Part shown: positions 54,690 to 63,668 of the stretch, one piece after another
How positions within the stretch are numbered: the first letter of the stretch is position 1
Layout of the letters: each line of letters begins with the position of its first letter
Source of the DNA: Actinoallomurus liliacearum
Lineage (GTDB): Bacteria; Actinomycetota; Actinomycetes; Streptosporangiales; Streptosporangiaceae
Assembly (NCBI RefSeq): GCF_039542035.1
Contig: NZ_BAABHJ010000020.1
Coordinates: 186,001-250,000, forward strand
DNA length: 64,000 bases
Direction: 5' to 3'
The notes under the pieces: model-generated
Seen by the model: the letters and a program-made list of their open reading frames with translations, nothing else
Told to the model about the DNA's origin: nothing
Databases searched by the model: none
Position numbers and translations under genes: made by a program

Positions 54690-55937
54690 GTGAGTACGCG
54701 ATGGCGGCCCGGTGCGCTGGCGGTCTGGGTGATCCCGCTGGTCGTCGGCTTCATCCAGGTGATGGGCTCCACGGGCGCCGACGCGAACATGCGCTACCAG
54801 GCCCGGCACCTGGACGCGCTCGCGTACGCGCTGCTCGTCGCCGGGCCGGTCGCCCTGCTCGCCCGGCGGCGTCTGCCGGTCGCCGCGCTCGCGGTCGTGT
54901 TCGCCGTGACCGACTGCTACATCCTTCTCGGTCACGTCCTCGGACCGGTCTTCCTGAGCATGGTGGTCGCCATCGTGGCGGCGATCGGCGCCGGGCGTCG
55001 CGTCGCCGCCTGGATCGTCACGGGCACGGGGTTCGCCGTGCTCAACGGTGTGGGCGCGCTCACACCGTTCGGGCCGTTCCGGCTGCGCGCCTGGCCGGCC
55101 ACGCACGCCCTGGTCATGCTGATCTGGCTGCTGCTGGTACTGACCGGCGCCGAGCTCGTGCGCATCCGCAGCGAACGGGCGGCCGAGGCGCGCCGTACCC
55201 GCGCGGAGGAGGAACGCCGGCGGGCCAGCGAGGAACGCCTCCGCATCGCGCGCGAGTTGCACGACGTCCTCGCGCACAACATCTCGATGATCAACGTGCA
55301 GGCCGGAGTGGCGCTGCACCTCATGGACGAACGGCCCGAGCAGGCGCGAACGGCCCTGGCCGCGATCAAGGAGGCCAGCAAGGAGGCGCTGACCGAGGTC
55401 CGCTCCGTGCTCGGCGTCCTGCGCCAGGTGGACGAGGACGCGCCCCGGACGCCGACCGCGGGCCTGGGCCGCCTCGACGATCTGGTCTCCCGCGCGCGGG
55501 CGGCGGGCATCACCGTACGGACCCGCGTGACCGGGCGGCCGTACCCGCTGCCCGCCGGGATCGACCTGGCGGCGTTCCGCATCCTCCAGGAGGGGCTGAC
55601 GAACGTGACGCGGCACGCCGGGCCGGGCGTGACCGCGACGGTGCGCGTCGCGTACGGCGCGGGCGAGCTCCTGCTGGAGGTCGAGGACGACGGGCGCGGC
55701 GCCCCCGGGGACCTGCCCGGCGGCGGTGACGGCATCCCCGGGATGCGCGAACGCGTCACCGCCCTCGGCGGGGAGATGACGGCGGGGCCGCGGCCGGGCG
55801 CCGTCGGGTTCCGCGTCCGCGCGACCCTCCCGATGCCCGTGGACGGCACGCCGGTGGGGACGGGCGCCCGGGACGACGCGAGGACACCCGACGATCAGCA
55901 CGCGGGGACACCCGCCCTGGACAAGGAGCACGATTGA
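54690..55937 (+). CDS. NarL-type membrane sensor histidine kinase (HisKA_3)
   Basis: A 415-residue kinase. Four to five membrane helices fill residues 1-155 (ALAVWVIPLVVGFIQVMG, LAYALLVAGPVALLA, HALVMLIWLLLVLTGAELV). A coiled Arg/Glu-rich segment leads to the HisKA_3 domain with ARELHDVLAHNISMINVQAG. The ATPase part has AAFRILQEGLTNVTRHAG, VEDDGRGAPG and GGGDGIPGMRERV. The C-terminal 40 residues are low-complexity. It starts at GTG 54690, possibly leaderless, and its stop overlaps the next start as TTGA. It forms a two-component pair with the regulator. Confidence 0.92.
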   Translation: MSTRWRPGALAVWVIPLVVGFIQVMGSTGADANMRYQARHLDALAYALLVAGPVALLARRRLPVAALAVVFAVTDCYILLGHVLGPVFLSMVVAIVAAIGAGRRVAAWIVTGTGFAVLNGVGALTPFGPFRLRAWPATHALVMLIWLLLVLTGAELVRIRSERAAEARRTRAEEERRRASEERLRIARELHDVLAHNISMINVQAGVALHLMDERPEQARTALAAIKEASKEALTEVRSVLGVLRQVDEDAPRTPTAGLGRLDDLVSRARAAGITVRTRVTGRPYPLPAGIDLAAFRILQEGLTNVTRHAGPGVTATVRVAYGAGELLLEVEDDGRGAPGDLPGGGDGIPGMRERVTALGGEMTAGPRPGAVGFRVRATLPMPVDGTPVGTGARDDARTPDDQHAGTPALDKEHD

Positions 55938-56599
55938 TCCGCGTACTGCTCGCCGACGACCAGGCCCTCGTCCGGGCGGGGTTCCGGGCGCTGCTCGACG
56001 CGCAGCCCGACGTCGAGGTCGTCGGCGAGGCCGGGGACGGCGCCGAAGCCGTACGCCTGGCCCGGCGCGAGCGCCCCGACGTCGTGCTGATGGACATCCG
56101 GATGCCGGTGCTCGACGGTCTGGCCGCGACGCGCGAGATCGTCGGTGACGGACGGCTGACGGACACCAGGGTCGTCATCCTCACGACGTTCGAGCTGGAC
56201 GAGTACGTCTTCGAGGCGATCCGCGGTGGGGCGAGCGGCTTCCTGGTCAAGGACACCGAGCCGACCGACCTGATCCGGGGCGTACGGGAGGTCGCCTCCG
56301 GCGACGCGCTGCTGTCGCCGAGCGTGACCCGGCGTCTCATCGCGGAGTTCGCCGCGAAGGCGAGGAAGCCCCGCTCCGCGGCGGAGCTGCGCGGCCTGAC
56401 CGACCGGGAGCGCGAGGTCATGGCGCTGGTGGCGGAGGGGCTGTCGAACGAGGAGATCGCCGGACGCCTGGTCGTCAGCCCCGCGACCGCCAAGACCCAC
56501 GTGAGCCGCACGATGGTGAAGCTGCACGCCCGCGACCGCGCCCAGCTCGTCGTGATGGCGTACGAGACGGGCCTGGTAAAGCCGGGATGGCTGCAGTAG
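55934..56599 (+). CDS. NarL-family response regulator
   Basis: A 221-residue response regulator. The receiver has VLLADDQALVRAGFRAL, phosphoacceptor Asp in DVVLMDIRMPVLDG, Thr in VVILTTFELD and Lys in GFLVKDTEP. The LuxR HTH is LTDREREVMALVAEGLSNEE and LVVSPATAKTHVSRTMVKL. It starts at TTG 55934 overlapping the kinase stop; AAGGAG lies 5 nt upstream, which fixes the start. Target genes are not evident; the leftward esterase operon is a candidate. Confidence 0.93.
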   Translation: MIRVLLADDQALVRAGFRALLDAQPDVEVVGEAGDGAEAVRLARRERPDVVLMDIRMPVLDGLAATREIVGDGRLTDTRVVILTTFELDEYVFEAIRGGASGFLVKDTEPTDLIRGVREVASGDALLSPSVTRRLIAEFAAKARKPRSAAELRGLTDREREVMALVAEGLSNEEIAGRLVVSPATAKTHVSRTMVKLHARDRAQLVVMAYETGLVKPGWLQ

Positions 56600-56703
56600 G
56601 ACGCGACGACCGGCGTACGGCCGTACGAGCGCGTGTGCCCGCCCGGTCACCGCACCGGCGTGCCGCGACCGCGGGATGCGGCGCGGCGGGGACGGGCGTA
56701 CGG

Positions 56704-57135
56704 TCACCGCACCGGCGTGACGCATCCGCAGGGCGCCGGCGCCCAGGCCGACGCCGACCGGGTGGCCAGGCGGAACCAGACCGTCTTGGACCCGGCCGCG
56801 TACGACACGCCCCAGGCGGCGGCGAGCAGCATCGGCATCAGCAGCCCGCGGCCGCTGACGCTGAGGTCGTCGGCCTCACGGGGTGCCGGGAGCAGCCGCG
56901 CGGGGTCGCGGTCCACCACCTCCACCTGCACGGAGGAGTCGTCCACGCGGCAGACCACCTCGAACGGGGTGCCTGCGTGCGTGATGGCGTTGGTCGCCAG
57001 TTCGCTCGTCAGCAGCACCGCGTCGTCGAGCGCGTCCTCGGCGCCCCACGCGATGAGCGTGTCCCGGACGAACCGGCGCGCCTGCGCCACGGCGGTGCGG
57101 TCCGCCGGATAGGCCGTCCGCACAGTCGTATGCAC
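56704..57135 (-). CDS. GHKL (HATPase_c_2) ATP-binding protein
   Basis: A 143-residue anti-sigma-like ATPase. Box N is VLLTSELATNAITHAGTPFE, G1 is VEVVDRDPARLLP and G2 is LSVSGRGLLMPMLLAAAWGV. It is the same family as the cassette protein at 31319 but not a close copy. The C-terminal tail has two Cys (CGC). GTG 57135 with GGGAG is preferred to GTG 57150. It sits between a two-component pair and two Ser/Thr kinases, a neighbourhood of signalling genes, but no XRE/DUF397 partner is next to it. Confidence 0.87.
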   Translation of the reverse strand: MHTTVRTAYPADRTAVAQARRFVRDTLIAWGAEDALDDAVLLTSELATNAITHAGTPFEVVCRVDDSSVQVEVVDRDPARLLPAPREADDLSVSGRGLLMPMLLAAAWGVSYAAGSKTVWFRLATRSASAWAPAPCGCVTPVR

Positions 57136-57261
57136 GGGAGCTCCCTTCACGAAGTGTCTCGCCTCACCTGCGCCTTACATCGTGACAGAGAGTGTTGATC
57201 GATTACTCAATGTGAGAAAAATGGCGGCGGACTCTCACGGCCGCGTCGCGGGGGGCGGGCG

Positions 57262-59064
57262 TCACCGGGCGCCGGGCTGGAAGGACGCGAGCGCCTTGTC
57301 GAACCGGACCCCGGCGGCACCCGGATTCCCGCCGGCGGACATGAGGGAGTACTGCCGACCGTTCAGAGTGAACCCGGAGTCGAAGGCGTAGACCTTCCCG
57401 TACTTGCCGTAGTTCCAGGAGTACTCCGCGTTGGCCCCCTCCGCACCGTGCACCGTCTCGGGATGCGGCTGGACGACCCACTGGAACCCGGAGAGGTTCC
57501 GCGGCGCGTCCCTCCCGAACATCTCCCAGTGCTTCACCGGATCGTCCGTCCCCCAGGGGATGGTGTCCAGCTGGATGTGGTTCCCCGTCCGGGGGTCCTG
57601 CCATTTCTCGGACTGGGCACTGTTGATCTGGTGCTGCCACCCCTTGGGCACCATGAGCGTCGATCCGTCCTGGGTGGTGACCTGGTGGTAGCCCGCCGGG
57701 ATCGTCTTGCGGGGCGAGGGCGTGCCCTTGGTCGGCGACTGAGTCGGCTTCGTGGACGGCGAGGAGGTGGTGGGCGGCTGCCCGTTCGCGGACGGGTGCC
57801 CGTCGCGGGAGAAGTAGATCAGCAGCCCCACGGCGAGCGCGGCGACGACGAAGACGGCCCCCACGGCGCCGACGACCGTCCGGCCGCGACCGCGCCCGGC
57901 CGCGGTCGGCGCCTGTCCGGGCCGGTCGTAGGACCGCATCCACGTCTCGTCCTGCGCGGCGCCGGCGGAGTTCATCGGACCGGTCACGCCGGGCGGCGGC
58001 CCGCTCGAATCCGGGCGGGCGGCGCCGGACGGAGCTGGGTCCTTCACCGTGGCCGGGCCGTGGGCTCGCCCGCCGCCTCCAGGGTCCGCCATGGCGGCGG
58101 AGGGATGGCTCGGCGGCGGCGGAGCCTCGGCGGCGAGACGCCAGGGGGCCGGCGGCCGCTCGTGTCCGGGATCCGCGCCGTTGCCGCCCGTCGCCGGGCC
58201 GGGGGCGGGCAGCGGCCGGGTGCCCTGCGCGGCACGGGTCAGGCCCGCCGCCGCCTCGTCCGCCGTCAGGCGGCGCGCGGGGTCCTTGTCGAGCAGGCCC
58301 ATGAGCACCGGCGCGAGCGCCCCGGCGTTACGGGGCGGCGGCGCCTCCTCCGAGATCACCGAGGTGAGCGCCGCCATCGCCTCGGGCCGGTGGTGCGGCG
58401 ACTGCCCCTCGACCGCGGCGTAGAGCGTCGCGCCGAGCGCCCACAGGTCGGAGGCCGGTGAGGCCTTGTCGCCGCGCGCCCGCTCGGGGGCGATGTAGGC
58501 GGGCGAACCCATGATCAGGCCGGTCTGGGTCAGCGTCGAGTCGCCCTCCATCGTCGCGATGCCGAAGTCGGTGATGACGACGCGCGTCGAGCGGGAGACC
58601 GGCTCGTCCCCCGCCCCGGCGAGCAGCACGTTGGCCGGCTTGACGTCCCTGTGGGTGATGCCCGCGGCGTGCGCGGTGCGCAGGGCGGCCAGCACCTGCG
58701 CGCCGATCTCGGCCACCTGGGCGGGCGGGAGTGGGCCGTCCTCGTCGATGACCTCCTGCAGGGAGCGCGCCCGGACGAACTCCATGACGATGCAGGGCCG
58801 GCCGTCCTCCTCGACGACGTCGTGCACCGTGACGATCCCCGGATGGTTGAGCCGGGCCGCCGAGCGCGCCTCACGGAGCGTGCGCTCGTACATCACCTTG
58901 TGCTCGTCCTCGCTCAGCCCGGGTGGGAAGAGGACCTCCTTGACGGCGACGTCGCGCGCGAGGAGGTCGTCATGGGCATGCCAGACGGTGCCCATGCCGC
59001 CTCGCCCGATGTGCGAGAGCAGCCGGTAGCGATGGCCGAGTACGAAACCCTCCCCCAGTGGCAT
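57262..59064 (-). CDS. Transmembrane Ser/Thr protein kinase (PknB-like)
   Basis: A 600-residue Hanks-type kinase. The kinase domain (about 12-275) has the glycine loop IGRGGMGTVWHA, Lys42 in VAVKEV, the catalytic HRDVKPAN (Asp140), ITDFGIATM (DFG at 166) and GSPAYIAPERARG. A Pro/Ala-rich linker of about 110 residues follows, then one membrane helix (VVGAVGAVFVVAALAVGLL) near residue 395-415. The external domain (about 450-600) has GYHQVTTQDGSTLMVPKGWQ, QDPRTGNHIQLDTI and VRFDKALASF, resembling a secreted Mog1/PsbP-like fold. The sensory ligand is unknown. Confidence 0.92.
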   Translation of the reverse strand: MPLGEGFVLGHRYRLLSHIGRGGMGTVWHAHDDLLARDVAVKEVLFPPGLSEDEHKVMYERTLREARSAARLNHPGIVTVHDVVEEDGRPCIVMEFVRARSLQEVIDEDGPLPPAQVAEIGAQVLAALRTAHAAGITHRDVKPANVLLAGAGDEPVSRSTRVVITDFGIATMEGDSTLTQTGLIMGSPAYIAPERARGDKASPASDLWALGATLYAAVEGQSPHHRPEAMAALTSVISEEAPPPRNAGALAPVLMGLLDKDPARRLTADEAAAGLTRAAQGTRPLPAPGPATGGNGADPGHERPPAPWRLAAEAPPPPSHPSAAMADPGGGGRAHGPATVKDPAPSGAARPDSSGPPPGVTGPMNSAGAAQDETWMRSYDRPGQAPTAAGRGRGRTVVGAVGAVFVVAALAVGLLIYFSRDGHPSANGQPPTTSSPSTKPTQSPTKGTPSPRKTIPAGYHQVTTQDGSTLMVPKGWQHQINSAQSEKWQDPRTGNHIQLDTIPWGTDDPVKHWEMFGRDAPRNLSGFQWVVQPHPETVHGAEGANAEYSWNYGKYGKVYAFDSGFTLNGRQYSLMSAGGNPGAAGVRFDKALASFQPGAR

Positions 59065-59116
59065 AGCTGAGGACGATACCGATCAGTGATGACGGATCAG
59101 CATCGTTTGCGGCGAG

Positions 59117-60247
59117 TCACCGCACCAAGGTAAGGACGATCAGACCGATGACGATGACCCCGAGCACGGCCGCGATCGCCAGGTTGCCGTGCCGGCCCGA
59201 GAGCCAGACCGGCCGGATGTCCTCGATCGCCGACCCGTGCCCGCGCCCGGGCTCGTCGACCGGCGTGTCCTCGGCCGCAGGGTCATCGGTCAGCGTCTCG
59301 CCGGGGTTCGACGGGGTCAGGACCTGACCGGTGACCGGCATGTCCGAGGAGTCGTCCGAGTCCATCCGGGTCGCCGCGGCGGCCTGGGCGCCGGCCGTCT
59401 CCAGCACCCGGGTCGAGCCCGAGCCGTCGTTCATGATGATCCGGTCGAGCATGACGGCGGCCTCGGCGGCGGTCAGCCGCGTCTCCTGCTCCTTCCGGAG
59501 CAGACCGGCGATCACGGGGGCCAGCGGCCCGGCGTGCGGGGCGGACGGAGGCTCCTCGGTGAGCACGGCCACCAGGCTCGCCATCGCCTCGGTCCGCTCG
59601 AACGGGGACTTGCCCTCCACGGCGGCGTACAGCGTGGCGCCGAGCGACCACAGGTCGGAGGCGGGCACCGCCTGGCGGCCCTTGGCCCGCTCGGGGGCGA
59701 TGTAGGCCGGCGAGCCGATCAACATGCCGGTCTGGGTGAGCGTCGCGTCGCTCTGCGCCCGCGCGATGCCGAAGTCGGTCAGCACGGCGCGAATCGACCG
59801 CCCGTCGATGACCAGCACGTTGCTCGGCTTGACGTCACGGTGCAGGATGCCCGCCTCGTGGGCGGTCATCAGGGCGCTCAGCATCTGCCGCCCGATCTCG
59901 GCGGCGCGCCTGGGCGAGAGCGGGCCGTCCTGCTTGATCATCTGCTCGAGGGAGCGCGCCCGGATCAGCTCCATCACGATCCAGGGACGTCCGTCCTCTT
60001 CGACGACGTCGTAGACGGCCACGACGCCGGGATGGCTGAGCCGGGCGGCGGTACGCGCCTCGCGGAAGGTCCGCTTGTGCTGGATCTCCCGCTCCTCGTC
60101 GGAGAACCCGTGCGGGAGGATCACCTCTTTGACGGCGACGTCGCGGCCGAGCGCTTCATCTCGGGCGTGCCAGACCGTCCCCATGCCACCACGACCTACT
60201 TCAGTGAGCAGGCGGTAACGCTGGGCAAGAAGGGGTTTTTCCGGCAT
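59117..60247 (-). CDS. Ser/Thr protein kinase with short C-terminal membrane anchor
   Basis: A 376-residue Hanks-type kinase. It has VGRGGMGTVWHARDEALGRD, Lys40 in VAVKEV, HRDVKPSN (Asp137), LTDFGIARAQ and GSPAYIAPERAKG. The kinase domain is similar to that of the kinase at 57262, so the pair probably arose by duplication. After an acidic linker it ends in one helix (LAIAAVLGVIVIGLIVLTLV) with no external domain. It may therefore sense from inside or pair with the larger kinase. ATG 60247 is chosen by alignment with its paralogue. Confidence 0.9.
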   Translation of the reverse strand: MPEKPLLAQRYRLLTEVGRGGMGTVWHARDEALGRDVAVKEVILPHGFSDEEREIQHKRTFREARTAARLSHPGVVAVYDVVEEDGRPWIVMELIRARSLEQMIKQDGPLSPRRAAEIGRQMLSALMTAHEAGILHRDVKPSNVLVIDGRSIRAVLTDFGIARAQSDATLTQTGMLIGSPAYIAPERAKGRQAVPASDLWSLGATLYAAVEGKSPFERTEAMASLVAVLTEEPPSAPHAGPLAPVIAGLLRKEQETRLTAAEAAVMLDRIIMNDGSGSTRVLETAGAQAAAATRMDSDDSSDMPVTGQVLTPSNPGETLTDDPAAEDTPVDEPGRGHGSAIEDIRPVWLSGRHGNLAIAAVLGVIVIGLIVLTLVR

Positions 60248-60347
60248 AGTCCATGCACGATACCGACAGGAGGAGCGTTCATTTGGCCTGACGCTCACCT
60301 AATCCCCGGTACAAAGAAAGAATGTACGGCATGACGACGGGGGCGCG

Positions 60348-63300
60348 ATGAGGACGACGGTGACCCAGACATGGCAGCGGGTCGTCGAGGCCGTACCCAC
60401 CGCCTTGTTCTGGTACCTCCGAGTTTCAGGCGTTTTGTCCGTTTTGGCGTGGTTGTCGTCCGGGCTCATCCAGTGGCTGTCCGGCATCTGGGTGCTGCGC
60501 TCGATCAACTACTTCGGCTGGTACTCCAGCCTCCCGTACGGGCTGCTGCTCATCCTGCTGTCGGTCGGCGTCCGCCGGCGCAAGAAGGCCGCCTGGCGCA
60601 TCAGCGTCGTCTTCTTCCTGCTGTTCTTCGGAGTCTGGGCCCTCGCCGGCCTCGCCGGGGGCGGGGGCGAGCTGGCCACGGCCATCGCCTTCGGCTTCGT
60701 CGTGGTGCTGCTCGTCGCCGCGCGCGGGCAGTTCTCCGCCCTGCCGGACCGCGCCAACCGGCGGCTCGCCCTCCTGGTGTTCACCGGGCTGCTCATCGTC
60801 GGCGGCGTCATCGGCACCAGCCTGGTCTTCCTGACCGACCGCGACGCGCGCGGCGCCGAGTGGACGCACCTGGTCTACGCCGGACTGCAGACGCTCCTCG
60901 GCGCGGGCGTCAGTGGTGAGGAGCTGCACGTCAACGTGCCCGGCTGGGTCGACGGCATCCTCGGTGTGCTCGGCAGCGGCCTGCTTGTGATCACGGTGTG
61001 GGCGCTGTTCCGGCCCGGTCAGCGGCTCGCCGTCCTGACGCCCGACGAGGAGCTGCCGGCACGCGCCCTGCTCGCCGAGTGGGGCGAGCAGGACTCCCTG
61101 GGCTACTTCGCGCTCCGCCGCGACAAGGACATCATCTTCTCCCCCAACGGCCGGGCCGGCATCTCCTACCGGGTCGAGGGCTCGGTCTCCCTGGCCGCCG
61201 GCGACCCGCTCGGCGACCCGGAGGCCTGGGACGCCGCCATCAAGGAGTGGCTCGCCGAGTGCCGCGCGCACGCCTGGATCCCCGGCGTGATCGGCGCCAG
61301 CGAGCGCGCCGCCGCCGCGTACGGCCGGTGCGGGCTCGACGCCCTGGAGCTCGGCGACGAGGCCATCCTCGACCTGCGCGAGTTCAACCTCGAGGGCCGC
61401 GACATGCGCCAGGTACGGCAGGCCGTCCGCCGCGTGGAGCGGGCCGGCTACACCGTCCGGGTCCGCCGGCACGGCGCGATCGACGCCGAGGAGATGGCCG
61501 AGCTGATCGCCGACGCCGACCGGTGGCGCGACGGCCACACCGAGCGCGGCTTCTCCATGGCGCTGGGCCGCCTGGGCGACCCGACCGACGAGCGCTGCGT
61601 GATGGTCGAGGCGTTCGACGGCGTCGGGCGGCGGCGCGGGCTGCTCAGCTTCGTCCCCTGGGGCCGGCCCGGCCTGTCCCTGGACCTGATGCGCCGCGAC
61701 CGCGACGCCGAGAACGGCCTCAACGAGTTCATGGTCGCCAAGCTGGCCGAGAACGCCGCCGTGGTCGGCGTCACCCGGGTCTCGCTGAACTTCGCCATGC
61801 TGCGCTCGGTGTTCGAACGCGGCTCGGCGATCGGCGCCGGGCCCGTCAGCCGGCTCGCCTACCGGCTGCTGTCCTTCGCCTCGAAGTTCTGGCAGCTCGA
61901 GTCGCTCTTCCTGGCGAACGCCAAGTACAACCCGGTGTGGACGCCGCGCTTCGTGTGCTTCGAGCAGAACCGCGAGCTGATCCGGATCGGCCTGGCCATG
62001 GCCCGGGCCGAGGGCTTCCTGCCGACGCCGTTCGGTCCCCGCCTCCACACGCCCACGCCCTCCCCGGCGCTCGTCGAGCGGATCAGGGAGATCGAGGAGT
62101 CCGCGGACGCCGCCCGGATTCCGACGCGACGCCTGTCCGAGCAGGAGCGGGTGCGCCACGCCAAGCTCGACCGGCTGCGCGAGGCCGGCATCGAGCCCTA
62201 CCCGCTCGGCTTCGAGCGCACCGCGACCGCGGCCGAGGTCCGCGAGCGGTTCGGGGATCTGGCCCCCGACACGCACACGGGCGAGCAGGTGGCGATCGCC
62301 GGGCGGGTCATGCTCGCCCGCGAGCACGGGAAGCTGATCTTCGCGCGGTTGCGCGACGAGACCGGCGACCTGCAGGTGATGCTCGCCGCGGACGTCGTCG
62401 ACGCCGAGGCCCTGCGGGCCTGGAAGCAGCTGATCGACCTGGGCGACCAGGTCGGGGTGCGCGGCGAGGTCGTCACCTCCCGTACCGGCGAGCTGTCGGT
62501 GCTGGCCTCCTCCTGGACCCTCACCGCCAAGTGCCTGCGCCCCCTCCCCGGCGGCTTCAGCGCACCCGGCAAGGCCCTGTCCGACGAGACCCGGGTCCGG
62601 CAGCGGTACGTCGACCTGATCGTGGGCGACGAGAGCCGGCGCATGCTGCGGATGCGCGGCGACGTCATCACGGCCCTGCGCGACCGCCTGCGCCGGGAGG
62701 ACTTCCTCGAGGTCGAGACGCCCATGCTGCAGCCGGTGCACGGCGGCGCGGCGGCCAGGCCGTTCACCACCAGGATGAACGCCTACAACATGGACCTCTT
62801 CCTGCGGATCGCGCCCGAGCTGTACCTCAAGCGGCTGCTCGTCGGCGGCGCGGGCAAGGTGTTCGAGCTGAACCGCAACTTCCGCAACGAGGGCGTGTCG
62901 CCGCGGCACAACCCCGAGTTCACGATGCTGGAGGCGTACGAACCGTACGGCGACTACGACACGATGGCCGCGCTGACCCGCGAGCTCGTCACCGACGCGG
63001 CCCGCGCGGCGACCGGCACGACCGTGGTCGTCCGCGACGGCGTGGAGTACGACTTCGGCGAGCCGTGGCGCGAGATCACGGTGTACGGCTCGGTGTCCGA
63101 CGCGCTCGGCGAGCAGGTCACGCCGGGCACCTCGCTGCGCACGGTGCAGAAGCACGCCGACCGGGTCGGCCTCGCGTACGACCCGGCGTGGGAGCAGGGG
63201 AAGCTCGTCCAGGAACTGTTCGAGTCGCTGGTGGAGCACACCCTGCAGGCGCCGACCTTCGTCCGCGACTACCCGGCCGCCACCTCGCCGCTCACCCGTC

Positions 63301-63608
63301 CGCACCGCGACGACCCGCGGCTCGCCGAGAAGTGGGACCTCATCGTCTTCGGTCTCGAGCTCGGCACGGCGTACTCCGAGCTCATCGACCCGATCATCCA
63401 GCGCCGCAACCTCACCGAGCAGTCGCTGCTGGCCGCCGGCGGCGACCCGGAGGCGATGGACCTGGACGAGGACTTCCTGCGCGCCCTCGAGTACGGCATG
63501 CCGCCCTCCGGCGGTCTCGGCATGGGCGTCGACCGGCTCCTCATCACGCTCACCGGCCGCAACATCCGCGAAACGATCACCTTCCCGCTGCTGCGACCGG
63601 GCTCGTAG
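60348..63608 (+). CDS. lysX: LysX: fused lysyl-phosphatidylglycerol synthase and lysyl-tRNA synthetase
   Basis: A 1086-residue bifunctional membrane protein. Residues 1-220 hold about six membrane helices (TALFWYLRVSGVLSVLAWL and later ones). Residues about 225-560 are the DUF2156/MprF-type transferase, with FSMALGRLGDPTDERCVM and SLDLMRRDRDAENGLNEF. Residues about 600-1086 are a class II lysyl-tRNA synthetase: OB fold (VAIAGRVMLAREHGKLIFA), motif 2 FELNRNFRNEGVSPRHN and motif 3 GGLGMGVDRLLI. In mycobacteria LysX charges tRNA-Lys and lysinylates phosphatidylglycerol, giving resistance to cationic peptides. Length matches that fusion. Confidence 0.95.
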   Translation: MRTTVTQTWQRVVEAVPTALFWYLRVSGVLSVLAWLSSGLIQWLSGIWVLRSINYFGWYSSLPYGLLLILLSVGVRRRKKAAWRISVVFFLLFFGVWALAGLAGGGGELATAIAFGFVVVLLVAARGQFSALPDRANRRLALLVFTGLLIVGGVIGTSLVFLTDRDARGAEWTHLVYAGLQTLLGAGVSGEELHVNVPGWVDGILGVLGSGLLVITVWALFRPGQRLAVLTPDEELPARALLAEWGEQDSLGYFALRRDKDIIFSPNGRAGISYRVEGSVSLAAGDPLGDPEAWDAAIKEWLAECRAHAWIPGVIGASERAAAAYGRCGLDALELGDEAILDLREFNLEGRDMRQVRQAVRRVERAGYTVRVRRHGAIDAEEMAELIADADRWRDGHTERGFSMALGRLGDPTDERCVMVEAFDGVGRRRGLLSFVPWGRPGLSLDLMRRDRDAENGLNEFMVAKLAENAAVVGVTRVSLNFAMLRSVFERGSAIGAGPVSRLAYRLLSFASKFWQLESLFLANAKYNPVWTPRFVCFEQNRELIRIGLAMARAEGFLPTPFGPRLHTPTPSPALVERIREIEESADAARIPTRRLSEQERVRHAKLDRLREAGIEPYPLGFERTATAAEVRERFGDLAPDTHTGEQVAIAGRVMLAREHGKLIFARLRDETGDLQVMLAADVVDAEALRAWKQLIDLGDQVGVRGEVVTSRTGELSVLASSWTLTAKCLRPLPGGFSAPGKALSDETRVRQRYVDLIVGDESRRMLRMRGDVITALRDRLRREDFLEVETPMLQPVHGGAAARPFTTRMNAYNMDLFLRIAPELYLKRLLVGGAGKVFELNRNFRNEGVSPRHNPEFTMLEAYEPYGDYDTMAALTRELVTDAARAATGTTVVVRDGVEYDFGEPWREITVYGSVSDALGEQVTPGTSLRTVQKHADRVGLAYDPAWEQGKLVQELFESLVEHTLQAPTFVRDYPAATSPLTRPHRDDPRLAEKWDLIVFGLELGTAYSELIDPIIQRRNLTEQSLLAAGGDPEAMDLDEDFLRALEYGMPPSGGLGMGVDRLLITLTGRNIRETITFPLLRPGS

Positions 63609-63668
63609 GACACCGGACGGGTTCCGCAACCTGCGATCAGTGCTCGCGAACGCCTATACAGTCGTGTC

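Noticed and set aside
60426..63629. 1067-residue open frame opposite lysX
   Set aside because: Antisense shadow of the certain LysX gene; composition is Arg/Asp/Gln-rich without any domain.
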